Assembly (NCBI GenBank): GCA_012516225.1
Contig: JAAYWX010000307.1
Span: 1 to 8,011 of the forward strand
Direction of reading: 5' to 3'
Origin: Clostridiales bacterium
GTDB taxonomy: Bacteria; Bacillota; Clostridia; Oscillospirales; Oscillospiraceae
DNA: 8,011 nucleotides
Both the position numbers and the translations under genes were made by a program. Positions 1-6,527 of the stretch are shown here, one piece after another. Positions within the stretch are counted from its first letter, which is position 1. Every line of letters begins with the position of its first letter. Below the pieces are notes generated by a model. It had not been told where the DNA came from and ran no database searches. It worked only from the letters and a program-made list of their open reading frames with translations.

Positions 1-13
1 ATACAGGGTTAGT

Positions 14-20
14 GGAGGTG
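14..20 (+). promoter_or_regulatory. Shine-Dalgarno site deciding the methyltransferase start
   Basis: GGAGGTG lies 9 nt before ATG 30, a near-ideal Gram-positive ribosome binding site. An in-frame GTG at 12 would overlap this site and has only 11 visible bases upstream with no comparable motif. ATG 30 is therefore preferred. It also puts motif I five residues from the N-terminus, as is usual for compact m5C methyltransferases. Confidence 0.75.
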
Positions 21-29
21 CTAAAAAAG

Positions 30-1130
30 ATGAAAGTAATTGATCTATTTGCCGGATGCGGAGGGTTGTCCCTTGGATTTATACAAAACGATTTTGAAGT
101 TGTCAAGGCCATCGAGTATGATCCGGTTATTGCGAATACATATTCAAAAAACCATCCGGAAGTAGATGTAATTGTTGATGATATAAAAAACATTGATAAC
201 TCGGGACTTTTAAAGTACGGCGATGCCGATATAATAATCGGTGGTCCGCCTTGCCAAGGTTTTTCAATGGCTGGTGCGAGAATAAGGAAAGGTTTCATAG
301 ATGATCCAAGAAACTACTTGTTTAAGCATTATTTTAATGTTGTGAAAACGGTCAGACCCAAAGTGTTTATAATGGAAAACGTAAAAGGTATGGCTACTAT
401 GCGTGATGGAAAGATTTTTGAAGAGATTAAAGAAACCTTCCAAAACGCAGAGCTACTGGATGGTGAGCCCTATAAATTATTTTGCCAAGTTGTCAGAGCA
501 GTAGAATTCGGAGTTCCTCAAAAGCGGGAAAGAATGATTATTATAGGTACTACAATAAAAGGTGTTGACTTCGAGTATTTGTGGGAGATAACAAAACAGG
601 AGATTACCAGAAAGATTCCTACATACTTTGATGCTGTTACTGTGGCTGATGCTATAAGTAATATGCCATCAGCTACTGCCGATGGTATCATTGAAAACCC
701 TAAGCCACAAACAGAGTATCAAAAATTCTTGGCGAGTAAGCGTAAGTGGATAGAAAATCATACAAAATCAAACCATTCTAAGGTTGCTTTAGACCGCATA
801 CGTAGGATTGCAGAAGGAGGAAACTATACCTGCTTGCAGGAAAAAATTAAGTCAGTCCATAGCGGCGCATATGGAAGGCTATGCTGGGATGAGCCAGCAT
901 CAACTATTACTACTAGATTTGACACACCAGCAGGTGGTCGGTTCATTCACCCAGTGGAAGACAGAACAATAACGCCCAGGGAGGCAGCAAGAATACAGAG
1001 TTTCCCAGATGACTTTGTGTTCTACGGAGACCGAAGATCAATTGCTCGTCAAATCGGAAACGCGGTACCGCCAAAAATTTCATATTTCCTAGCACGTCTT
1101 ACGAAAAACATGCTGTCTAAGGAAAACTAA
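30..1130 (+). CDS. DNA (cytosine-5-)-methyltransferase, type II modification enzyme
   Basis: Transfers a methyl group from S-adenosylmethionine to C5 of cytosine in a specific DNA site, protecting host DNA from the nuclease encoded just downstream. Numbered from ATG 30 (366 residues), all key motifs are present: motif I DLFAGCGG (5-12) for SAM binding, motif IV GGPPCQGF with catalytic Cys75, motif VI ENV (116-118), motif VIII QxRxR (164-168), motif IX RExxRxQ (317-323) and motif X QIGNAVPP (from 341). The target-recognition region is the roughly 145 residues between motifs VIII and IX; its sequence specificity cannot be read by eye. The gene appears intact and full length. The McrB-like gene starts 23 nt after its stop, so the two are probably one operon; the promoter lies outside the window. 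LlaJI and BsuMI each use two methyltransferases, so a second may lie upstream. An orphan methyltransferase is unlikely given the neighbours. Confidence 0.95.
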   Translation: MKVIDLFAGCGGLSLGFIQNDFEVVKAIEYDPVIANTYSKNHPEVDVIVDDIKNIDNSGLLKYGDADIIIGGPPCQGFSMAGARIRKGFIDDPRNYLFKHYFNVVKTVRPKVFIMENVKGMATMRDGKIFEEIKETFQNAELLDGEPYKLFCQVVRAVEFGVPQKRERMIIIGTTIKGVDFEYLWEITKQEITRKIPTYFDAVTVADAISNMPSATADGIIENPKPQTEYQKFLASKRKWIENHTKSNHSKVALDRIRRIAEGGNYTCLQEKIKSVHSGAYGRLCWDEPASTITTRFDTPAGGRFIHPVEDRTITPREAARIQSFPDDFVFYGDRRSIARQIGNAVPPKISYFLARLTKNMLSKEN

Positions 1131-1153
1131 TTGCTGCCGCGTTTAGAGGGGAT

Positions 1154-4078
1154 GTGATTACAACGAAGAATATATTGTTAAGAGGGAGTCCCGCAACAGG
1201 AAAAACCCTTTATGCACGGGCTCTTTCGTATTATTTGTGCCATGAAAAGATACAAATTGAGGACGCGTTTAATAGAGATGTGTTCTCTGATATGGATGCA
1301 ATCGAGGAATTTGTACATAGCGAGTACTGTGAATTTATTCAAGTGCATCCTTCCATGAGTTATGAGGATATAGTTTTTGGAATCCAGATTAAGGCATCCG
1401 GTGACCTTCAAATTTCACATGTCGAAAAGCGTGTTAAAGAACTGTGTGACAGAGCTGCTGGGTCGGCTGATCTTTATTGCATTATTTTTGATGATATTAA
1501 TCGTGCGAATGCAAGCGCATTATTGGGAAACCTGATATATGCAATGGAGTATCGTGGTCAACCTGTAGAACTATTAGGTGGTAATACCTTGACTATTCCA
1601 ACCAATGTTATTTTGATTTTTACCGAATGTAGTCTACTTTCTGGTAACGATTTAGATTTTACGTTACGCCGTCGGATGGAATATGTGAAAGAATTGCGAT
1701 CCGACAGAGAAATCCTTGATGGATATTATGACGATGCTGTGGGTCAGAACGCCAAGACAATCATTCTGGATGTTTACGACAGCATTAAGAATTATATTGA
1801 AAGAAACATAGCGAGAGCCCCTGATATACACCCCCAAGACTATTTCCCCGGCCACGGAATGTTTATTGTAGAATGCAGCGGGACGCCCTATCTGATTCTT
1901 GACAAGGTTAAACAGAAAGTAATCCATCAAGTGTTCCCTTATATGATTGCTTTGTATGGGAGCGGGATACTTACTGGTGATTTATACACGTTCTTTGAGC
2001 AAATAAAAAATAGAATAAATACAGGGGTCGAAGCACTAAGTAATGTTACGAGCATTCAGAAAGTACTGATAAATTCCGGTAGGGTCGTTACTCCCTTTAC
2101 GCTGACTGACTCAAGAGATTATTATGCAAATACAATTATTCCTGCAGGGTGCGTAGAACATAAAGGGATAATAGAAAATGTCATTGATGCAATAATTTTA
2201 AATGGTATTTTCCCGTACGATGTGAGTTTATCATCTTTGCTTACAAACATTAATGTTGCAAGAGTAGAGAGCCATACTATACCGACAGAATATGCTTCAT
2301 ATTTGGTTGAAGCAGACCGTGCTGATAGGTTTGCATACTCGACTCCGACTCCAAGGGGTACTCGTGTAACGCATGCGTACTATTCCTCAAGACCTCCCAA
2401 GAATGGGCGATGGAAAAGCGAGAATGATACTATAGCATACCGAGTTGCATATACAGATGGTACACCTGATAGGCTTTTTCTACCCCTTAATGGAGTACGC
2501 AGTCATTACTTTACCTTTGATAATGTAACAGTACATCCCGCAAACAATACAGCAGAAGTGTATGGTGCGATATATCGGTTGATTGATGCTTATCTCCGAT
2601 TATATTCTGTGTGTGTTTCTTTAATTATGGGTTCGAATCATGAATTACTTGATTTGTACAACCTTATTGAACTCGAAAGAAAATACCTTACTGCAATACA
2701 CAATGGCTTAAAAAATCATGCTGGAGATAAGGCTAAGACACGCTTTTTTGGAAGCAAAATTATTAATTTTCGAACGTTATGGAACCAGAGGGATTCCAGA
2801 ATAACCGTCGACATGATGAAATTTGATGACTTAGTGTATGGCCGGACGGCGTTTAGTCTTGACGAATATGAAGATATATTTAATATAACTGGAACAACAA
2901 AAACGATAACTCTAAGAGGGGTGAATAGAATGGCAGAACTAAAAGAATACCAGAGGATTATGGAGAACATAGGCGTTCGCCAAATGATTTTTCAAGGCCC
3001 TCCCGGCACTTCGAAAACATTTGATAGCAAGAAATTCGTGTTAGAGCAATTATATGAAGCTGCACCTGCTCTTGCAGCGAATTTTGTTACCCAAGAAGAT
3101 ATCTCAAGAGATTTAGCCAATTACAAACTTACAGAAGCAGATTATGCACATCCTGAGACATCAGCGAAGCTGGCAACAGGAGGATGGGATATAGTGCAAT
3201 TTCATCCATCCTATGGTTATGAAGATTTTGTTAGAGGAATAGAAGTGAGCGCTGTCGGCGGTTCCCCGACTTATTCAAGTGGCAACAGGATACTAGGCAA
3301 AATTGCTGAATTTGCCCGTTATGCTGCAGGCACGAACCAAGATACAACGCCCAAGTTCTACTTGATTATTGATGAGATTAACCGTGCAAATCTCGCCACC
3401 GTATTCGGTGAACTGATATATGGACTTGAATATAGGAACAGTGCTGTGTCAACACCATATGAAGTAAATGATAAAGTCATCGGGGCTCCATCCCGCGACA
3501 TAGTGTTACCTAAAAATCTGTTTATTATTGGTACAATGAATACGGCTGATAAATCAATTGATTCCATAGACTATGCTATTCGTAGGAGATTCATCTTCAT
3601 CGATAGTCCTGCTAACCGTGATATTGTTATCAGTTGCTATCAGCATGTTTCAGGTAAAAACGATGAAGATTCTATTGAGTTGCTTTTATTTGACGCCGTA
3701 CAAAAATTATTTGAGGGCGATAGATTCTTTAACAACGAATACCAAAGAAACGATGTAAAGATTGGACATACATATTTTTTGCGCGATAGAGCAACAGGTT
3801 ATGAAGCAGCAGTTGCTCAGCATTTTGTGTATCAAGTCATTCCAATTTTAAGAGAGTATCTAAAGGACGGAATCCTAGAAACAATAGAGGAGCTAGTTGA
3901 ACATTCTGTCAACGAGATTTATGCTGCTCCGGATAGAGACGAACAAATTAAACTTATTAGTGAAAACATTATGCTTTACATAAAGGAGTTTGGTAATGTA
4001 AATGCGAACGGAGATACCATAAACAATGAGTATATCAGTAACTTTGTGGAGGAGCTCCGTATCAAATTTCATTATTAA
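1154..4078 (+). CDS. McrB-like restriction NTPase with two tandem AAA+ domains
   Basis: Motor subunit of an McrBC/LlaJI-type restriction complex, expected to hydrolyse NTP (GTP in E. coli McrB) and drive the partner nuclease encoded next. Domain 1 (about 5-200) has Walker A GSPATGKT (11-18), Walker B IIFDD with Asp113-Asp114, and NRAN (116-119). Where the family has the MNTAD sensor it reads FTECS (156-160), although RRR (172-174) remains. Residues about 200-590 match no domain I recognise and may hold DNA recognition. Domain 2 (about 600-830) is canonical: Walker A GPPGTSKT (615-622, Ser for the usual Gly), Walker B with Asp740-Glu741, NRAN (743-746), GTMNTADKS (793-801) and RRRF (810-813). 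E. coli McrB is under half this length, with one AAA+ domain and an N-terminal DNA-binding domain; here Walker A begins at residue 11. GTG 1154 is the only plausible start after the in-frame stop at 1118. AGAGGGG at 1145-1151 is close to it, and ATG 1152 is followed directly by TGA. Confidence 0.9.
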   Translation: MITTKNILLRGSPATGKTLYARALSYYLCHEKIQIEDAFNRDVFSDMDAIEEFVHSEYCEFIQVHPSMSYEDIVFGIQIKASGDLQISHVEKRVKELCDRAAGSADLYCIIFDDINRANASALLGNLIYAMEYRGQPVELLGGNTLTIPTNVILIFTECSLLSGNDLDFTLRRRMEYVKELRSDREILDGYYDDAVGQNAKTIILDVYDSIKNYIERNIARAPDIHPQDYFPGHGMFIVECSGTPYLILDKVKQKVIHQVFPYMIALYGSGILTGDLYTFFEQIKNRINTGVEALSNVTSIQKVLINSGRVVTPFTLTDSRDYYANTIIPAGCVEHKGIIENVIDAIILNGIFPYDVSLSSLLTNINVARVESHTIPTEYASYLVEADRADRFAYSTPTPRGTRVTHAYYSSRPPKNGRWKSENDTIAYRVAYTDGTPDRLFLPLNGVRSHYFTFDNVTVHPANNTAEVYGAIYRLIDAYLRLYSVCVSLIMGSNHELLDLYNLIELERKYLTAIHNGLKNHAGDKAKTRFFGSKIINFRTLWNQRDSRITVDMMKFDDLVYGRTAFSLDEYEDIFNITGTTKTITLRGVNRMAELKEYQRIMENIGVRQMIFQGPPGTSKTFDSKKFVLEQLYEAAPALAANFVTQEDISRDLANYKLTEADYAHPETSAKLATGGWDIVQFHPSYGYEDFVRGIEVSAVGGSPTYSSGNRILGKIAEFARYAAGTNQDTTPKFYLIIDEINRANLATVFGELIYGLEYRNSAVSTPYEVNDKVIGAPSRDIVLPKNLFIIGTMNTADKSIDSIDYAIRRRFIFIDSPANRDIVISCYQHVSGKNDEDSIELLLFDAVQKLFEGDRFFNNEYQRNDVKIGHTYFLRDRATGYEAAVAQHFVYQVIPILREYLKDGILETIEELVEHSVNEIYAAPDRDEQIKLISENIMLYIKEFGNVNANGDTINNEYISNFVEELRIKFHY
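2915..2932 (+). promoter_or_regulatory. Possible internal translation start inside the McrB-like gene
   Basis: AGAGGGG at 2915-2921 lies 8 nt before ATG 2930, which is in frame and encodes Met593, 22 residues before the second Walker A. Starting here would give a 382-residue protein made of the canonical AAA+ domain and C-terminus alone. The same heptamer AGAGGGG precedes the gene's own GTG start. E. coli mcrB is known to make a short form, McrB-S, from an internal in-frame start. Use of this site is inference; it may instead be a relic of two ancestral genes fused into one. Confidence 0.45.
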
Positions 4079-4090
4079 AGAGTGAAAAGT

Positions 4091-5449
4091 ATGGCGAGAG
4101 ATATTATTCCTCATAAATTGAATGACTGGTCGCAAATAGACACTACGGAAGAGTTCTGGGATGACTTGGATTTATCCAAGCCAGAACTCAATTTTGGCAT
4201 ACATCGTTTTAACGAGAGACTTTGGACAAGCGGATTCGTTGGAGTTGGAAGACTTGTAAGCAAAAATCAGACAATAGTACAGACAAGTGGCAAGGAACAT
4301 ATCGTCGTCATCTCATCCCAATACGGGCTGAACCCGTGGAAAATGCTTGAAAAGGTTCTTTCTGACGATGAATATGAAAACTATGTAGAAGAACTTTCGA
4401 AGAATGGTCGGTTTCTATTTAAGGTCTTTTATAACCAGCCATTAATTCGCCTGAACCAAGACGAACTAAATGATGGAGATCTTCTTTATGCTCTGAGCTT
4501 CATAAATGCTTGCTATACCCTATGTAAAAAGGGGCTTAAGAAGACAATGCTCCATAAGGAAGAAAACTATAATTCGAAGGTAAGGGGGAAAATTGACGTT
4601 AAGAAAAATATACGAGAGAATACAGTTCGTGGTCGAAGCGACAGGTTCTTCTGTAAATACATTGATTTCACAGAAGATAATATTGAAAATAGGATTATAA
4701 AAGCAACGCTAAAGAAATGCAAAGCAATCATTGAAGATCGGTTTGAATTAAACCCAGAAAGCTTGAGCAGAATTCATTTTTGTATGAATACTCTTCGACG
4801 TGTGAGTTCTACTCCGATAAGTTTAAGTGATTTTAACAATGTCTCCGTTTCTGGCCTTTATATGTATTACAAACCCGTATTGCAACAAGCAAAATGTATT
4901 TTAAGTCAGAGGTATTATTCATACAAGGCAGAAAACGGCCAAACAATTATGAAAAGCACATATACGATTCCGTATATGATAAATATGGAGACGCTTTTTG
5001 AATTTTATGCAAGGACAGTTTTAAAGGAAACACTATATAATACAAAATACGAATTAGAAGAGTATGCGAAAAAATGGTTTTTAATGCGAGGTGCTACAAG
5101 TATAGAAGAAACTGAAAAGGGTGTTCATCTAATACCGTACTGTATACCAGATATCGTCGTGCGTGATAAAGAAACTAAGATAGCACTGGCGGTTATGGAC
5201 GCAAAATATAAAGCACATGATAGAACAGCACGGATTGACAGTTTACAGTTATTATCATATGTATTACTTACAGGTGTAAAAAAATGCGGGTTTGTTTTTC
5301 CAGGTAAGGAAACGTTACTCAAGCAAATGAAAACAAGTGGAGAGAATTTCTTCAAATTGCAAACACCAGTTATGGACGATCTGAAATATTATGAGCTAAT
5401 CTTGGGTGATTCGCTAAATGAGGCAGTAATTGAACCACTGCTACAGTAA
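4091..5449 (+). CDS. McrC/LlaJI-like restriction endonuclease subunit, PD-(D/E)xK fold
   Basis: Nuclease partner of the upstream McrB-like motor, expected to join its hexameric ring and cut DNA. Numbered from ATG 4091 (452 residues), the C-terminal half carries the catalytic signature: IPD with Asp354, a strand, then VMDAKYK with Asp370 and Lys372, a classic PD-x(n)-D-x-K metal site. The central block around nucleotides 4560-4720, with VRGKIDVKKNI, the following Cys and IENRIIKATLKK, is the pattern typical of McrC proteins. The N-terminal part would contact the motor by analogy with McrC. An in-frame GTG at 4082 lacks an upstream Shine-Dalgarno site. ATG 4091 has a weak AAAGAG 8 nt before it and is preferred, but the choice is uncertain. 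The gene starts 12 nt after the McrB-like stop, so it shares the operon, and a strong terminator lies about 60 nt past its end. Length and motifs suggest an intact enzyme. Confidence 0.88.
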   Translation: MARDIIPHKLNDWSQIDTTEEFWDDLDLSKPELNFGIHRFNERLWTSGFVGVGRLVSKNQTIVQTSGKEHIVVISSQYGLNPWKMLEKVLSDDEYENYVEELSKNGRFLFKVFYNQPLIRLNQDELNDGDLLYALSFINACYTLCKKGLKKTMLHKEENYNSKVRGKIDVKKNIRENTVRGRSDRFFCKYIDFTEDNIENRIIKATLKKCKAIIEDRFELNPESLSRIHFCMNTLRRVSSTPISLSDFNNVSVSGLYMYYKPVLQQAKCILSQRYYSYKAENGQTIMKSTYTIPYMINMETLFEFYARTVLKETLYNTKYELEEYAKKWFLMRGATSIEETEKGVHLIPYCIPDIVVRDKETKIALAVMDAKYKAHDRTARIDSLQLLSYVLLTGVKKCGFVFPGKETLLKQMKTSGENFFKLQTPVMDDLKYYELILGDSLNEAVIEPLLQ

Positions 5450-5510
5450 CAATCCACAAGAACAAGACCTAAGTTCTTCGTAGTAAAACTTTATATAAAA
5501 TTTTTAATTA

Positions 5511-5541
5511 AACCGGACAAGCTCTGTCCGGTTATTTTTTT
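5511..5541 (+). terminator. Intrinsic terminator of the restriction operon
   Basis: A perfect 9-bp stem, AACCGGACA (5511-5519) with TGTCCGGTT (5525-5533), closes a 5-nt loop and is followed by A and seven T. It lies 62 nt after the McrC-like stop. On the + strand this is a textbook Rho-independent terminator. The minus strand has only a short, weaker T-run. Confidence 0.9.
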
Positions 5542-5549
5542 ATTCTTTA

Positions 5550-5558
5550 TGGTATAAT
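5550..5558 (+). promoter_or_regulatory. Candidate extended -10 promoter
   Basis: TGGTATAAT is a perfect TGnTATAAT extended -10 element for the housekeeping sigma factor. No good -35 box is found 16-18 nt upstream, which extended -10 promoters can tolerate. Transcription would begin near 5564-5566, only a few bases before the terminator-like hairpin at 5569-5612. It may drive the downstream operon under attenuation, make a very short RNA, or be a chance match in AT-rich DNA. Confidence 0.45.
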
Positions 5559-5568
5559 TTCAACTTCT

Positions 5569-5612
5569 AGCCCGAATATCGAGTTAAACAAGACTCGGTA
5601 TCCGGGCTTTTT
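5569..5612 (+). terminator. Second intrinsic terminator or attenuator hairpin
   Basis: Arms 5569-5584 (AGCCCGAATATCGAGT) and 5593-5608 (ACTCGGTATCCGGGCT) pair over 16 positions with one A-C mismatch and one G-T wobble, around an 8-nt loop. The descending arm ends in a run of five T (5608-5612), then GTGTTT. The T-run is on the + side only. It may back up the terminator at 5511 or act on transcripts from the promoter at 5550. Confidence 0.75.
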
Positions 5613-5634
5613 GTGTTTATGCATATTCATAAAC

Positions 5635-5651
5635 CGGACATGTCATGTCCG
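5635..5651. repeat. Perfect 17-nt palindrome, possible operator or recombinase site
   Basis: CGGACATG (5635-5642) and CATGTCCG (5644-5651) are perfect inverted arms around a single central T. No T-run follows, so it is not a terminator. The odd-length dyad suits a dimeric DNA-binding protein. AACCGGACA, the sequence entering the palindrome, is identical to the left arm of the terminator at 5511, and TGTCCG recurs on the right. Confidence 0.6.
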
Positions 5652-5720
5652 TGTATCATAAGCCATTTTCCTATAAACTCGAAATCAGAGCTGAGACATT
5701 AGCTGAATTATCACATACTT

Positions 5721-5756
5721 TGTAAAACCATTTATCGACGTGTAAAACAACGTATC
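5721..5756. repeat. Direct repeat with exact 20-bp period
   Basis: TGTAAAAC occurs at 5721-5728 and again at 5741-5748. In both copies it continues as NANNTATC, giving the shared pattern TGTAAAACNANNTATC. A 20-bp period puts both copies on roughly the same face of the helix, about two turns apart. That fits tandem binding of a regulator, or arm-type sites of a recombinase. The bound protein is not identifiable here. Confidence 0.5.
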
Positions 5757-5881
5757 AGTATTACATTACATATTTGGCTCAGTATTAAGAGCAAGACTAG
5801 CAAGCTAAACAGCTAGTACATAAAAATATTTCAAAGCCTTGAGATGCGCATTAGAGGCGGCGGGATACATAAAAAGTTAAA

Positions 5882-5897
5882 CACGGCATTGGCCGTG
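5882..5897 (+). other. Hairpin in the leader of the phage-type operon
   Basis: CACGGC (5882-5887) pairs perfectly with GCCGTG (5892-5897) around the tetraloop ATTG. There is no T-run, so it is not a terminator. It lies about 135 nt before ATG 6032 and is probably part of the structured 5' leader. Confidence 0.5.
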
Positions 5898-5914
5898 AAT
5901 GTAACTTCAGATGT

Positions 5915-5985
5915 ACCCACCGTACCTTGTCATGCGCGTTTTCAGGCAATTACGGTTGGTGTTACATCAAAACACCAGCTTTTTT
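5915..5985 (+). promoter_or_regulatory. Leader with terminator and mutually exclusive alternative stem
   Basis: TGGTGTT (5957-5963) pairs with AACACCA (5971-5977) around a 7-nt loop; GC and then six T (5980-5985) complete a terminator 46 nt before ATG 6032. An upstream segment, 5915-5924 (ACCCACCGTA), can instead pair with 5951-5960 (TACGGTTGGT) over nine pairs and one mismatch. That would consume TGGT of the terminator's left arm, so the two folds exclude each other. This is the layout of a transcription attenuator. No ligand-binding fold or leader peptide is recognised, so the switching factor is unknown. Confidence 0.5.
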
Positions 5986-6031
5986 GTGTCCTTGCCGCCC
6001 AAGCCACTCGAGGCGGAAAGGATGCAAAAAC

Positions 6032-6526
6032 ATGCCAAGAGCGTACAAAACAAGCCAAAAGAAGAGAATCAACTACATCTATTACACTGCAGAAGGAGCG
6101 AAGATCGTAATTACACCAGGTGAGGATGGCGTCACCGAAGCTGACATTCAGCTTTTACATGAGATGGATGACGCCGAAGTGGACGAGCAACGCCGGTATA
6201 ATTACCGAATAACAGCACATCTGGATGCCTATCACGATGGCGAGGGTGATGATGCCACAGATCGTAATAAGTATCTTGCAGACAATACTGTAAACCCTGA
6301 ACAACTCATTATTCAAGCAGAAGATAAAGCTGAGCATCAAGATATGCTGGACAAGTTAAGAAAGGCTATGGATTGCCTTATGCCTCAGCAAAAAGAGCTT
6401 TTCAAAAAGGTGTATCTGGAAAAAAGGACTAACACTGAAATTGCAGCGGAGGAAGGCGTTACAGAAGCAGCTATTCGTGGCCGTTTGAAGAAGATCCAAG
6501 AAAGACTAAGAAAACTTCTAACATAA
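6032..6526 (+). CDS. Sigma-70 region 4-like phage regulator (helix-turn-helix)
   Basis: Probable DNA-binding transcription regulator, resembling the short sigma-70-like proteins in clostridial prophages and integrative elements. The 164 residues begin with a basic tail (Arg3, Lys6, Lys10, Lys11, Arg12). Residues 30-104 are strongly acidic, with DDAEVDEQRRY and HDGEGDDATDRNKY. A C-terminal region 4-like helix-turn-helix spans about 105-160, with TNTEIAAEEGVTEAAIRGRL (133-152) as its core. Region 2, which binds the -10 element, is absent, so it is unlikely to be a full sigma factor. It may act with RNA polymerase as an activator, or as an ArpU-like regulator. ATG 6032 has AAAGGA 9 nt upstream; the same frame stays open back to 5927 but those codons give an implausible Cys/Arg-rich extension without a Shine-Dalgarno site. 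Its leader holds a terminator-like hairpin, so expression may be attenuated. Confidence 0.82.
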   Translation: MPRAYKTSQKKRINYIYYTAEGAKIVITPGEDGVTEADIQLLHEMDDAEVDEQRRYNYRITAHLDAYHDGEGDDATDRNKYLADNTVNPEQLIIQAEDKAEHQDMLDKLRKAMDCLMPQQKELFKKVYLEKRTNTEIAAEEGVTEAAIRGRLKKIQERLRKLLT

Positions 6527-6527
6527 A

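Larger units (their letters stand above)
5450..6031. other. Gene-free regulatory junction between restriction operon and phage-type operon
   Basis: No open reading frame here has a convincing Shine-Dalgarno site, protein character or family resemblance. The interval holds two intrinsic terminators, an extended -10 promoter, a 17-nt palindrome, a 20-bp-period direct repeat and a structured leader, each listed separately. Smaller signals are AGCTGA twice at 5689 and 5701 (12-bp period), GCTC/GAGC arms at 5777-5792 and ACTAGC/GCTAGT arms at 5796-5817 (10-nt loop). It separates an AT-rich cassette from a visibly GC-richer operon, so it probably marks the join of modules of different origin. Confidence 0.7.

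Noticed and set aside
1152..1157. ATG at 1152 as start of the McrB-like gene
   Set aside because: It is followed at once by TGA in its own frame. GTG 1154 opens the long reading frame.
6007..6012. CTCGAG site just before the sigma-like gene, the known BsuMI recognition site
   Set aside because: One hexamer in 8 kb is within chance, and the specificity of this methyltransferase cannot be read from its target-recognition region by eye.
5450..6031. CRISPR array or tRNA gene in the gene-free spacer
   Set aside because: The repeats here are only two copies of 8-16 nt without regular spacers, and no cloverleaf or CCA-ending acceptor stem is seen.
5844..6110. 88-codon open frame starting at ATG 5844, overlapping the sigma-like gene
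   Set aside because: It has no Shine-Dalgarno site, runs through the leader hairpins and into the sigma-like gene in another frame, and its protein has no recognisable character.
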